Counted from the first letter of the stretch, positions 10,021 to 19,315 are shown. The stretch: 31,179 bases of DNA from Chara braunii (GCA_003427395.1 BFEA01000618.1:735682-766860), one strand, 5' to 3'. Notes: generated by a model not told the origin, from the sequence alone. Program-made: numbers and translations.

Positions 10021-10839
10021 CCACCGTGAGAAGGGTGATTGGTTAGTAGTTTTTTATGTTTGTTTTGTCACATTTTCTTTACACCAGGGTAAGGATGCCT
10101 TCACCCATAATTTTCCCCATGTCTTCCTATGCCTTCACCTGCCAGTAGTATTTCATCAGTTCCCCTGACATGGGGGACCACATTTCCTCCCAGAATTCTT
10201 TAGGGAGTCCATCTATCCCCGGGGTTTTGTCTTCTTCCATTTGTAGGAGGGCATTCCAACTTTCTTCTTTTCTTAGCGGTTTTTCCAACACCTCGTGTTG
10301 TGCGTGTGATATTTTTTGTGAGGGGGGCTAGAAATTCATCAATGTCACCTTCCTTTGCAGGTTGTGGTTCCTTCTGCAGGTTGGAGGTAAAGAGATCCTT
10401 GTAAAAGTCTCTCGCCACTCTTAAGCTCTGGGTTGATGAGTATGAGGTAAGCTCCCGCATTTTGGTCGGGTCGTATAGAACTTCTATGGCGAATCTTTTA
10501 GCCCTTGCCTGGGCCAGCGCAAAGAATCTTGCATCATTTGTCCTTCTACGGAGTGTTTCATTATTTTTCCCCTGATAATGGATCCCTGCCACCTTTCTTG
10601 TGCAAATTTAAGGAGTTGCTCTTTAAGTTTTTGTATTTCAGTGGATTCTGTTTGGGTGTATTGTTACAGTTCAAGGTTCCGTATTTTCTCTTGAATGTCA
10701 ATTTCCTGTGCATATTTTTCTCTAGCTCTTAATTTCTAAAATTTGTTGCATTTTCTGGTTAAGAATGACAGACCACTGTTGAACCACGCAATCTGTGAGT
10801 CGTGTTGGTCCCGTGTGGTGCGTCAATAATTGTTGCAGT
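10021..10839 (-). pseudogene. LINE B ORF2: linker between endonuclease and RT
   Basis: The 10592-10200 frame reads ARFFALAQARAKRFAIEVLY then SLRVARDFYKDLFTSNLQKE. This is the post-endonuclease linker, and it matches copy A (about 4269-3704) and copy C (MTVSRLKHP...YYRNLFTS). GFPKEFWEEMWSPMSGELM follows near 10190 and NITNYQPITLL-like sequence near 10060, just before the insertion. Stops and shifts are frequent. Confidence 0.65.
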
Positions 10840-10870
10840 TTAAGTAAGGATGTTGCAGTTTAAGTAAGGA
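10831..10870. repeat. Exact 20-bp tandem duplication in LINE B
   Basis: TGTTGCAGTTTAAGTAAGGA occurs twice in a row (10831-10850 and 10851-10870). Copy A has one equivalent unit at 4400-4420 (AAGCAAGGATGTATTGAGCTTG). It looks like a recent slippage or copying event and falls just after the endonuclease module. Confidence 0.8.
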
Positions 10871-11793
10871 TGTGTTGAGTTTGTAGAATCCTTTGCCTTG
10901 GTCTGACTTTTTGCGGAATCTAAGCAGCACTGCACACATTTTGTGGTCCGCCCCCTGCCATGGGCTTTGCGGGAAGATGGTTGCGGCCTATATGCTCTAT
11001 CCAGATCTTCAGCCATAAGAATGAGGTCTATCCTAGATCTGGATTGACATGGTGTGCCACTGTTACATATACGAGTGAAGAGTCTTCTCTGTGGATGCAT
11101 GCGCCGGAAAGAGTCATATAGGTGCTCAGCCTCACAAAGTCTGTTGATTATCCCTTCATCCTCCTCTATATAGGTCGTGCACGGGGTGGGAATTCTCCTC
11201 CTACCCAAGCTGCGATCTAGTGTTGCGTTGAAATCCCCTGCAATGATGGTGGGAATGCCTTGTGACAGTTGGGCCCGGGTGTGTTCAAAACAAATCTTGC
11301 GTTGCTCTAGCTCGCTGGGACCATACACACAAACTACACAAACCACCTCTATTTCCAGCATGAGGAGGACGGTCGCCCATCTCCCCTCCCTTTCGTCTAC
11401 TGCTGAATGGATGACGTCCGCCCGGGAGTCAGGGACCTCCCCTGCCGAGCCCGGCGTTGGCGCAAAGGCTGAATTTTTTTGATAGGGCCAGGCCAAGTTA
11501 TGCGCTCTGTTATGCTCTGGGGAGTCCGTGAGATGGGTTTCCTGGATGCAGATAAGGTCCGGCCAATGCCACCTTCCCACTCCCTTGATTTGCTCCAGCA
11601 ACGCCTTGCGTTTTTGCGGTCCTGCTGTTGCCAGCCCATTTACGTTGAGGGAGCGTATGTCCAGATCCGCCACCTGAGTTGCCCTATTCCAAGCCTTGTC
11701 CTTGCCATAATGGGCATCCAGTTCGTCCATTCCTTGGTTAATCTGTCCTTCACTTGTTTCTTGCTGTTGGTTCCTAGGTTCAGGGATGTGCAT
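10840..11793 (-). pseudogene. LINE B ORF2: endonuclease
   Basis: The ATG at 11793 (MHIPEPRNQQQETSEGQ) opens a 317-codon frame. Endonuclease motifs follow in order: DIRSLNVNGL (about residues 44-53), ICIQETHLTDSPEH, GRWATVLLMLEIEVVCVVCV, IIAGDFNATLDRSL and SRSRIDLILMAEDL. The terminal DH motif present in copy A lies in another frame here, so the last catalytic His is lost by a frameshift near 10985. The start codon overlaps the ORF1 stop by 14 nt. Related plant L1 enzymes nick T-rich targets; this copy is inactive as read. Confidence 0.85.
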
Positions 11794-12106
11794 GGCCGTT
11801 AAATTTTACCCAGTCCGCGGTGTCCAGTGCCGAGGCGTCCTGTAGGAGGTTGTGTCTTAGGAGCGAGCATAAGCAATGTAGCACGTCAGCGGCCTGCCCT
11901 AGGGGACTATCCCTGATTCTTCTTTGATGCACTTCCAGGAGTTCAGAATGCGAGAGCCAGATCAGACCCGCGTCCTTGCATTCGCTGAACCGAGCAACTG
12001 CTACTCTTTGCGCCATATGCGATGTTCCCCTTCCGGCTATCCATTTCGCTTCTGCCCCTGGCTCATATTGTGATTCTACGAATCTGTCCAGATCCAACTG
12101 TAACAT
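11780..12106 (-). pseudogene. LINE B ORF1 remnant (C-terminal part)
   Basis: The ATG at 12106 opens MLQLDLDRFVESQYEPGAEA and runs 108 codons to a TGA at 11780. It aligns with the C-terminal part of the copy A ORF1 region (AGLIWLSHSELLEVHQRR versus SNLKWFNHGALMELPLQQ). An in-frame TAG lies upstream near 12150, and about 1 kb of ORF1 found in copy A is absent. Sequence from 12130 to 12180 is a CAA/ACA-rich stretch typical of an untranslated leader. Function is unassigned. Confidence 0.6.
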
Positions 12107-12304
12107 CTTGTCCCCTTCGAGGTCATAGTCTGCACAGCGAACAACCTAACAACAAACAACAGTAACAACAACAGTCTGCCCCAGTCGCGCCTCCCCGCCC
12201 TTCTTGCACATCAGGCCGGGCCACTGAAGACACTGCGGGAAGTTTGGTACCCCAGAGTACAAGGGAGAACTAGCTAAGCATGGCTCGTCAGGCGCCCGCT
12301 CACT

Positions 12305-12529
12305 CCTGCACAGTTAATTCCCTGGGATCCCAGGACAATCAAGGGCGGCAGGGAATTTCATGATCTCAAAAGAGGATGAGAATATTGGTTTTCTCCTTTT
12401 CTCAGCAACCTGCACAGTTAATCCTCTGATTACCAGAGTAATCAATGCTGGCAGGCCTTTGCTCAGTTATGTTTTCTGATATCCTGCTCAGTCATTCCTC
12501 TGGAATCCAGAGTAATCAATGCTGACAGG
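12305..12529 (-). repeat. Three copies of the 47-bp palindrome upstream of LINE B
   Basis: Copies at 12305-12352, 12409-12455 and 12483-12529 each run CCTGC..GGCAGG or GACAGG, with AGAGTAATCAATGCTG or a variant in the right half. They are inverted relative to 362-408 and 6694-6740. Spacers are 56 and 27 bp. Position, upstream of ORF1 on the transcribed strand, would suit a 5' untranslated or promoter region. The outermost copy is also part of the 12487-12669 arm. Confidence 0.7.
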
Positions 12530-12669
12530 TTTTTTCCAGATACTGATTATCTTTTGTCTTTCCTGGTTTTTCTGAATCATTCTGTACAAGGGACGCTGGA
12601 CCCGTTTTCCAGCAAGTGATGCTCCCCACTAATAGATGGAGTCTCTCCCCACGTGCTAGCGGTGTCTGC
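12487..12669 (-). repeat. Right arm of the ~184-bp inverted repeat
   Basis: The reverse complement aligns end to end with 221-404, including GCTGGAAAACGGGTCCAGCG, an AGACAA...GGAAAA stretch and the palindrome. Outside it, 12650-12684 forms a further inverted pair, GTGCTAGCGGTG and CACCACTAGCAC around a 16-nt centre. Two short A-tracts follow (12711-12734). Confidence 0.75.
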
Positions 12670-13104
12670 TTTTACGAGCACCACTAGCACTGATGGGAGT
12701 GTCTTGGTGTAAAAAAAAAAAGAAAAAAAAAAAGGAACACAAAATAGGTCCACCTATGGGACTTGTAGTGAAACGTCTGTACCTAGCACCTGAAGTACCT
12801 GGGCGACAAGGCTCGCACAAATATGCTTCGATCAGGGCTGAGTGGGGTGTGTGGGACTCTGCTTAGCCCAGGTACCTACAACCACGGTTCCGTCAGGTCA
12901 CCCCCAGGCTGGAGGGTGACGATCCCGAGTGGTAGACACTGAGGTAGGATAGTGGGAGTAGGAGTGCGCCGGGAGAAATCATGAAAGAGGTAAAAAAAAA
13001 AAAAAAACAATGGGAAGGGGAGGCCTTCGGGAGAGACAATCTGAGTGTTTTCAAAGAGGGGCTGGGTCTGTTTGTTTTTTTTTCTCTCTGAAGAGTTCAA
13101 CTAT

Positions 13105-13395
13105 TTACGAAAATCCATGTGCAGACAAGACTTCGAAATCAAGATCAGTCTGTCTGCCTAGAAAATCATCCAACAAGCAGGCTAGGATGAACTTTGACAA
13201 GATAGATTTCTTATTCCGCTCCTCTTGAGTGGGGTGTGAGGCCTTGATTGCCTCTACGGCGTGAGGGATTAACCTCACCCGCAATCTTTCGCTGATCACA
13301 GCTTTCTCTGTAGTTGCCACCTGGCTTCTTAAGTGAGATCCCATTGTCCTAGAGTCTAATCTCTCTGCCACTCGTAGGTGCAGAGCAGGGAAGTG
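13105..13395 (-). CDS. Possible unrecognised coding fragment
   Basis: The C-terminal ~95 codons of a 182-codon minus frame (13653-13105) have ordinary protein composition: LRVAERLDSRTMGSHLRSQV, then KSILSKFILACLLDDFLGRQ, ending at a stop. The upstream half is a translated GA/CT microsatellite (Arg-Glu repeats) and is not protein-like, so only the part after it is listed. It could be a terminal exon or a decayed gene. I do not recognise the family. No splice acceptor was convincingly placed. Confidence 0.25.
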   Translation of the reverse strand, partial: HFPALHLRVAERLDSRTMGSHLRSQVATTEKAVISERLRVRLIPHAVEAIKASHPTQEERNKKSILSKFILACLLDDFLGRQTDLDFEVLSAHGFS

Positions 13396-13456
13396 GTTAG
13401 AAAATTCCTCTTGTATGCATGGGAAATGAAACCCTTCCCTCCTCCAAAATTGTGGT

Positions 13457-13457
<1 letters not shown>

Positions 13458-13509
<52 letters not shown>
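13458..13509. repeat. (CT)n microsatellite
   Basis: 26 uninterrupted CT dinucleotides. It generates spurious Leu-Ser and Arg-Glu repeat frames on both strands. Confidence 0.97.
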
Positions 13510-13512
<3 letters not shown>

Positions 13513-14025
13513 CCAAGGAATCCTCCAATCCCGTCTCCTCCCTTGCCGGTTTCGAGCATTTTCAACACTGTTGTCTTCACCCTCCTTCTGCTCACTGCCT
13601 TTCAAGTCGCCAGAACCTTTGATATACTGTACCACCCAGACCTGCATTATCATCTTGCCTTTCCGTATCCCAAATCTTCTAATTCCGACGATTCATATCA
13701 CGATTATGATCATCATCGAACCTCTTATCATCATTGACTATCTCACACCCTGAATTTGGAATATTATCCCATCTATTCCTCATATCGACATCATTCATTT
13801 GATCCGTACATGCTCCATCACCAGATTCATCAATTCCACCATTACCACTCTCATCACTGACTGTCTCGCCCTCTGAATTGTGACCATCATCCTTTTGAGG
13901 CCGATTATCCTGATGACACTGACCTATCACACAGGCCCATCTTAGTTCACATCCACAGTTCAGCACCACACGTTTAACTTCATAGGAAGCCCACCGCCGT
14001 ATCTGCCAAAACTCCTGAACAACAT

Positions 14026-14445
14026 ATGGCCAGAAAGAGACAAAATCGAAAGCCCTTGCACACGCGCCCTTTTGTTTCCGAAAAGAAATCACACATAGAC
14101 CCCTTGTTTAGTGCCTCGGAGACGAGCAGCGTCTGTAGTCGAACCTCCCCCAAATCTTGTAGACTATTCACAGAAAATACACGCTCGCCAGAGAGAGCCA
14201 TTCGTCCTTGCATCTTCCCAAAGAGGAAGATGTCTGCCGTGCTAGATCTTCTGGGGTCCCACAATCCCCAATCCTCTCAACCTCCCCCTTTATCTCTTAC
14301 TTCATCAACCCCCAACACCCTGCCCCTCAGGACATCCTTACTCCCCCCTCCGGTTTCGCCGTTGAGCTCTCCATTTCAACAGCTTGATAACGTTCTTCGA
14401 GATTGCTCCCCTTTTACCCACACTAATAAAAGCCACCAGCTCTAG
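14026..14445 (+). CDS. Doubtful open reading frame
   Basis: The ATG at 14026 starts 139 codons with a basic N-terminus (MARKRQNRKPLHTRP) and a Ser/Pro-rich C-terminal half. No domain, membrane segment or homologue is recognised. The opposite strand is also partly open here, so this may be chance. Listed because it is among the longest ATG-started frames in this gap. Confidence 0.15.
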   Translation: MARKRQNRKPLHTRPFVSEKKSHIDPLFSASETSSVCSRTSPKSCRLFTENTRSPERAIRPCIFPKRKMSAVLDLLGSHNPQSSQPPPLSLTSSTPNTLPLRTSLLPPPVSPLSSPFQQLDNVLRDCSPFTHTNKSHQL

Positions 14446-14957
14446 CGCTCTTCTGTATTCAAGGCGACGACTCCTTTGAACCTTTCCTCACCAACGACTG
14501 GCTGAAAACCTCCTCTTTTTAATATCTGCTTAGAGCTCAAACTGTCGGCTTCGGTTTGGCGGTGAAGCTTGAACCTTGTCGAAGCGCCATGCTGCATTCC
14601 TTGAAACTGAAGATACTTTGTAAGGACAGCCAGCCACTCTGCTCAGGATCTGCCACTGCCAGAAGCATCACGAAGCGCCCTCAAACAAGTTTCATTTCGC
14701 CCTAGCCAGCTGCCACCTGGGAAGGTGGTTGCTTTTCCTCCAGTGTTAGAGACAGACCAGTTGTTGGATTCTGTTGTACGCAGCCGCTGCTCGCCTCACA
14801 CTGTCTTAGCCTCAGGCAGCAACAACTTCCAGGTGTCGTCCGTGAGCTACGTTGCCCCCAAAGGGAATGGGTTGCTCATGTTTTGTCTTCACGCCGAAAA
14901 CAGCAAGTCTCCTCTTACAATGTGGCCCCATGTCCCGGCTGCAACTCCACTTTCACC

Positions 14958-15182
14958 TTACCAAGTTCCCAATACCCAAAGATGCTCTATGCTGTAAAGC
15001 GCGAAAGCTAAGACGTAGCGCTTTCCGTCTGGAGTAGCTAGATGCTTGATCTCACGATCAAGAGTGCATAAGTTCCATAGGAAGCTCGGTGGAGACACAG
15101 CGATCTTCGGCTCAAAAAGTTTGAAAATGTTCTCTGATGAAAAGACTCTGCTTGCCCATACCACACCACCTCCCTTCGCCAC
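14958..15182 (-). CDS. Possible unrecognised exon or gene remnant
   Basis: The minus frame contains VFSSENIFKLFEPKIAVSPP and DREIKHLATPDGKRYVLAFA, which look like folded-protein sequence, and stops after VLGTW. A plausible donor, GTAAGG, lies at 14961-14956 just before the stop. Immediately upstream another frame reads HGEYEHGWHELVLGLWRR (15250-15038), so a frameshift or intron may separate them. Family not recognised. Confidence 0.2.
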   Translation of the reverse strand: MAKGGGVVWASRVFSSENIFKLFEPKIAVSPPSFLWNLCTLDREIKHLATPDGKRYVLAFALYSIEHLWVLGTW

Positions 15183-15425
15183 AAACCTAGGACAAGTTCA
15201 TGCCACCCATGCTCGTACTCACCATGAAGCTCGACAGTTGTGTGGCGCACCTTCCCTGTGCTGAGCGCCCTGGGGCATGGTGAACCAACTCCGTGAACGT
15301 ATGAGAAACCTTAGCGCTAACGCACACAGTAGATGTACTCTCCTTGTCTGAAAATAAACTAAACAAACAAAAAAAAAAAAACTCTCCATGTCTGACAACT
15401 CTCAGACTAAACAACCCAAGTTGGT

Positions 15426-15521
15426 GCTAGGGATGTTGATAGGAGCAGGCACCACTAGCACTCCGGGAGGCTCCATCTATTGATGGGGAGCAGCACCTGT
15501 GGAATGCGGGTCCAGCCTCCC
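15426..15521 (+). repeat. Isolated copy of the terminal repeat
   Basis: Runs GTGCTAGGGATGTTGATAGG, then CACCACTAGCACTCC, GGCTCCATCTATTGATGGGG and CACCTGTGGAATGCGGGTCC. It has the same order and orientation as 221-300. It is not followed by a palindrome or LINE sequence, so it is a partial copy, or the left end of an element whose interior I do not recognise. Confidence 0.75.
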
Positions 15522-16683
15522 TGAACATTGTGGTGGTTTGTTGTTTGATTGAACAGAGTTGCATCCAGAGTTGTAATGTACTGGCAGCTAGCTGTAGTCT
15601 GATAAGCCAGGATCTGTACTCAGTGGCTTCCCGTACCCGTAACGGGAAATCCCACGTAAGCCTCGAAGTACGGGTTCTGGGTGATTGGGAAGAACAGGGT
15701 TTATTTTTCCTTTTTCTTCTTTTCTCTTTTTCTTTTTCTTCTTTTCCTTCTTGAAAAGAGAAGAGGGAAGGAACAGAAACTTATCTTTCTTTTTCCAGAA
15801 CTGCCCCTGATGATTTTTCGCACAGTCGGTTAGCGACCGTGCCGAGAAATCCCAGAAACAGTTGGATGGAAATTTTGATTTCTTGCGCGTGCGACCGTTT
15901 TTCAAGTTTTTGCACGCTGCATAAACCCGTTCCCCCGCTTTGCATCCCCATGCCATCTTCCCTTCTTGCCGCACGTTTGCCTTCTTGCATGCCTCTTCAT
16001 CTTCCCTCGAGCAAAGTCCGATCCTCTCCTTACCCATCATCGCGAATGATTGGCTGTGTAATTGGGATGATCTGATCAATGTGGTAAAAGCGGAAGGCGC
16101 AAACCACTTGAACGACCACCCCAATCACACAGATCGTTCAACTTGCCTCCTTCGATCCTTGTGGAATCCTGGCCCTTCTTCTGTCCTGCTCATCTACACC
16201 CCACGCTACCCGAACCACACGCTGACACCCCGCCGCCTTCCGCGCTCTAAATTCTCACTTCCCCTTCCTCTCCCTCTCTTTGATCTCCGCTGCAATGCTG
16301 CGCGAGTTATGCGCGAGGTCTGCGGCATCGAACAGGCTCGACGAGCCCAAGTGACGGGCGGAGTGACGACGTGGGGCGGGTTTAGCGATAGACTTGGGGT
16401 AAGACACTCGGAGGGACTGAGCGGTGGTGGAGATCAGATCCCGGCAACGGCAGGGCCTTGTGGCTATGGTTGTCGGTGGTTCTAACAGACTGGGGGCTGG
16501 GCCCAGGGCGGCCAGACGTGTGAGAAATTTTGCATACTAAGGAACTCGCTTTTATCTCAATTGCTGCTTTGTCCCAGTCTGATGTGTGCAAGGTCCCGAT
16601 GCATGGGTATTCTGTTGTATGCCTGTTGTGGTACGAGAGTCTATGGATGTTGAATGTCTCCTTGTCCAAGAAGGGCTGGATGA

Positions 16684-16686
<3 letters not shown>

Positions 16687-16726
<40 letters not shown>
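16687..16726. repeat. (TG)n microsatellite
   Basis: About 20 TG units without interruption. Confidence 0.95.
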
Positions 16727-16727
<1 letters not shown>

Positions 16728-16868
16728 ACGCTTACAGGAGCATTGGTGGGGATTGTTGGGTGTCGACCGTCTGCATGGATGCATGAGTGTGTTGGTCCCT
16801 CCTCCCTTCCCCCAATCCCGTTTTCGCTCTTAACGCCGAGTGTATACGCGGGACTAGCGCCAACCTCT

Positions 16869-16871
<3 letters not shown>

Positions 16872-16943
<72 letters not shown>
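16872..16943. repeat. (CT)n microsatellite
   Basis: About 36 CT units without interruption. Open frames crossing it are artefacts of the repeat. Confidence 0.97.
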
Positions 16944-16945
<2 letters not shown>

Positions 16946-17132
16946 GGGTGTGGCTCGGGATCCGGGTGAAGTAGGTGGGCATCGCCCCACAACTTACACT
17001 CGATAATCGGAGAGATCAGTTGCTTGCACCTCCGCGACGCGGTTGATATCTTTGCGACTCAATAGAACCTTGGATCCCTGACTCAGCATTCAGGCTGACA
17101 CAGAGAGAAAGAGGGAGAGAGCAAGGCGGGGT

Positions 17133-17212
17133 TTTATTGATCTTTGTATGGAGCCAGCGCTCGTCCTTGCAGACGCGAGCGCGGGCCCTTGCCCGTGCTC
17201 CACCTTTATATT
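17133..17212 (-). promoter_or_regulatory. TATA-like box followed by AATAAA
   Basis: The minus strand has AATATAAAG (17212-17204) in GC-rich surroundings and, about 70 nt downstream, AATAAA (17138-17133) followed by a pyrimidine-rich run. A promoter and a polyadenylation signal this close together are characteristic of LTRs (U3-R-U5). No matching second LTR or internal region was found, so this could be a solo LTR or chance. Confidence 0.3.
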
Positions 17213-18911
17213 GGTCTTTCGCAACGTGCTGCCGTCCTTCCTGATCGCAGACGATGATAGTGTGTATTGTGACGCGAACGTGCGGAGCGCTCTGCAACGA
17301 ACTGAGCAGATCCGTCTGCATAACCCCGCCAGGGCCTGCCACATAGGAGGGAGTGGGTTTGTGTTGATTGATCGGTTCTCTTCCCCTCCCCCGATACTGC
17401 CCTACACCGATCTCATGGTGTTGCCCTGGTTCGCGGCACACACAACGTGGCAGCCTTGGTTTAGTTGTCGTTGGTGTCGTCAGGGGGATTCGTGTTCCTG
17501 ACAGAGACTGGTCCTGGGATACGAAGGTGCGGTTCGGTTCCCATAACTCCCCCGCAACGAGGGTGCGCTCCCGGCTAGCTCTCGAACTTGGGTTCCCTCG
17601 ACCCACCCCGCCATCGGCGACCCCACACCAAGATGTTCGCGCGGGCTCAACGGATCTCACATCGAGGCCTGAAACATCCGAACCGACTGCCCCAAGATTC
17701 GCGTGAACCAGGCGCCACAGGGAATGCAAAACTCTGCTCCCCGTCATTTTCTTCCTCTTTCTTTCTTTCCCTTTTTTATTGTTTCCCCTTTTCATTGATG
17801 GTTGCTCCGGAATGAGCTTTCTCTCCGCCCATTGCTCTTGACGACGGCGAACCCCCAAAAGGCAACTCTCGGCTCGAAACAAGAATCCCCGTTTCATCCG
17901 GGCAATTCAACCTTACTGGCCAAAAATCCTCGGCCATAACCCCAACTACTCTGAGCGACGTTCGAAGTAGGGAACTCCGCGCGGGGTGTGAGGTTGGCGC
18001 ATCACAGTAGGACCTCCTGCTAAATAGGGATTGAGATGCACATTGTATCCTAAGGTGCTTGCCTACATAACAACATAAGAAAAGTGACAGCCCACATATG
18101 TTCCATGGCTGTTGTGAAGAGAGTTGGACTCAAATTGTGAGGAGTGTCATGCTTCTCTCCACAATTTGTACCCTCGCACAGTGTCTTGTGGTTTCTGCTA
18201 TCCTTACCTTCAAGTCACCAAGAGTCCTAGGCAGTCCTAGTCTGCTTTATCATTGCATTCACGTGGTGAGACAGAGAGTACTTGGGTCATGATACGGTCC
18301 AACGTAGGGGAAAGCGGTCGTGGGCAACAGTGACGAAAGAGGAGGACGAAGAAGGAGGGGTGAATATGGGAATGTTGTCAACACCAAATCTTCGTTACAA
18401 GTCCCAGATAACCCCTCGTCAACTGTTTGAAGTCCAATGTCGAGTATGGATCCAAATGTCACCAAGCTCTCTCTTTCTCTCTCGTAGTCTGCTGATGCAG
18501 TGAAGTCAGAAAGTGAGAGGTTGAAAGGGAGATGGTGGACTGAGAAGAGGAAGAAGAAGAACTTTCTCTCTCTCTCATATGCCAGGTACTAACCTGTGAA
18601 GATGGCGTTGTGCTGCAGGTACCTCAAAGACGAAGCTGGAGCGATGGCGCTGCAGGTAAGTCCTCCTGGCCTTCGCCCAATCTCTCTCTCTCCAGTACTA
18701 CTCTAGCTCCTATGGCGCCCAGCGCTGAAGACTACTGCTAACGCTACTAGCACCCAGAGGTGAAGACTACTGCTAGCGCTACTACTACTCCTGCAGGCCT
18801 CCTCCAGAGTGCTGCTGCCGAATCCTGAAGACTACCTTCTGCCTCCTGAACTGCACGTGAACTGCCTGGGAAGTACCTAGGAACTACCTGCAGCCTGCAG
18901 GGCGGGCCAGT

Positions 18912-18920
18912 CTTATATAG
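18912..18920 (-). promoter_or_regulatory. TATA box of the 3' LTR
   Basis: The minus strand reads CTATATAAG in a GC-rich setting, identical to the 5' LTR copy at 26544-26536. Confidence 0.55.
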
Positions 18921-19139
18921 TGTTGGCCCGTCCAGGAGGTTGCTCTTGCCAATGCCAAAACGTGCGAGACCCTGGGGTTGAAGCTCAAACAAAAGTTGTC
19001 TTGAAAATAGGCCAAAAATGGCCTGAGCTAAAACCCTGGTCTGGTGCCTCAGTTTCAGGGCAGGTCGGTCTTATGAGGGCCTGAAAATGGCCCTCAATTT
19101 CAGGCTGAAGACACTTAGTGTCGGAAAGGCCCTGATTTA

Positions 19140-19252
19140 GCCTGAAACGACACAAGGCCTGTAGACCCTTGTTTTCAGGCTTCTAGGCTGAAACGACACG
19201 GGGTCTGTAGGCCCTCATTTTCAGACTTTTGGCCTGGAAACGTCACGGGCCT
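19140..19252 (-). repeat. 46-bp tandem repeats in LTR U3
   Basis: On the plus strand, units start at 19140, 19186 and 19231 (last partial). Each begins GGC(C)TG(A/G)AAACG(A/T)CAC and contains CTGTAGGCCC and TTTTCAG. The same array is in the 5' LTR from 26764. They lie upstream of the TATA box in the sense of transcription, where enhancer repeats are commonly found in LTRs; a regulatory role is inferred. Confidence 0.65.
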
Positions 19253-19295
19253 TAAAGGAGGCCCGTGCGGCCTGTTGCAGGCGCAACATGTAACA

Positions 19296-19310
19296 CCCCC
19301 CCCCTCTTTA
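19296..19310 (-). promoter_or_regulatory. Polypurine tract
   Basis: The minus strand reads TAAAGAGGGGGGGGG and is followed immediately by the 3' LTR start TGTTACATG. Such a tract resists RNase H and primes plus-strand DNA synthesis. Its position abutting the LTR is exactly as expected. Confidence 0.92.
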
Positions 19311-19315
19311 TGCAG

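Larger units (their letters stand above)
6745..12486 (-). mobile_element. L1-like LINE, copy B (defective)
   Basis: Second minus-strand LINE with the same module order as copy A. It has an ORF1 remnant (12106-11780), endonuclease (11793-10840), linker and RT (10592-8260), zinc module (about 7889-7128) and tail (7061-6861). It lacks most of the ORF1 region present in copy A. It carries an insertion of about 345 bp before the RT palm and is broken by stops and shifts. 7890-8259 is degraded ORF2 sequence between thumb and zinc module. The 3' end abuts a 47-bp palindrome, and three reversed copies lie upstream of its ORF1. Confidence 0.85.
12670..15425. other. Region without a recognisable gene
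   Basis: About 2.7 kb between two copies of the terminal repeat. It holds an A-rich patch (12710-12735), a CT microsatellite (13458-13509) and three open frames of doubtful status listed separately. No transposon protein, tRNA or rRNA was recognised. If a host gene is present it is split by introns that I cannot place. Confidence 0.6.
15522..18332. other. Region without a recognisable gene
   Basis: It holds two microsatellites (16687-16726 and 16872-16943) and a promoter-like patch on the minus strand near 17133-17212. A 293-codon minus frame (17897-17016) covers GC-rich, low-complexity sequence and resembles no family I know. A short plus frame from ATG 16309 runs in frame into GGG/GTAAGA at 16396-16404, a good donor, and could be a first exon, but nothing downstream supports it. 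17941-18332 shows nothing. Confidence 0.55.
18333..19295 (-). repeat. 3' LTR, lacking its terminal ~350 bp
   Basis: Matches 25953-26919 of the 5' LTR nearly base for base. It starts (minus strand) TGTTACATGTTGCGCC directly after the polypurine tract. Homology ends at 18333 (CGAAAGAGGAGG), so the last 351 bp present in the 5' LTR, including the CATGTAACA end, are absent. Includes a TATA box at 18920-18912 and the 46-bp U3 repeats. Confidence 0.9.

Noticed and set aside
1-12669. A CRISPR array or bacterial repeat system
   Set aside because: Repeats are few, long and unevenly spaced, and sit at retroelement edges in clearly eukaryotic sequence.
13356-13653. Arg-Glu and Leu-Ser repeat proteins
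   Set aside because: They are translations of the CT/GA microsatellite at 13458-13509; the same applies to frames over 16687-16726 and 16872-16943.
15588-16124. 178-codon minus frame
   Set aside because: Mainly a Lys-rich read of a pyrimidine tract (15700-15760) plus unremarkable sequence; no domain or reliable start.
17016-17897. 293-codon minus-strand frame as a gene
   Set aside because: GC-rich, low complexity (Arg-Ala and Lys-rich runs), no recognisable domain, and plus-strand frames are also open; likely compositional.
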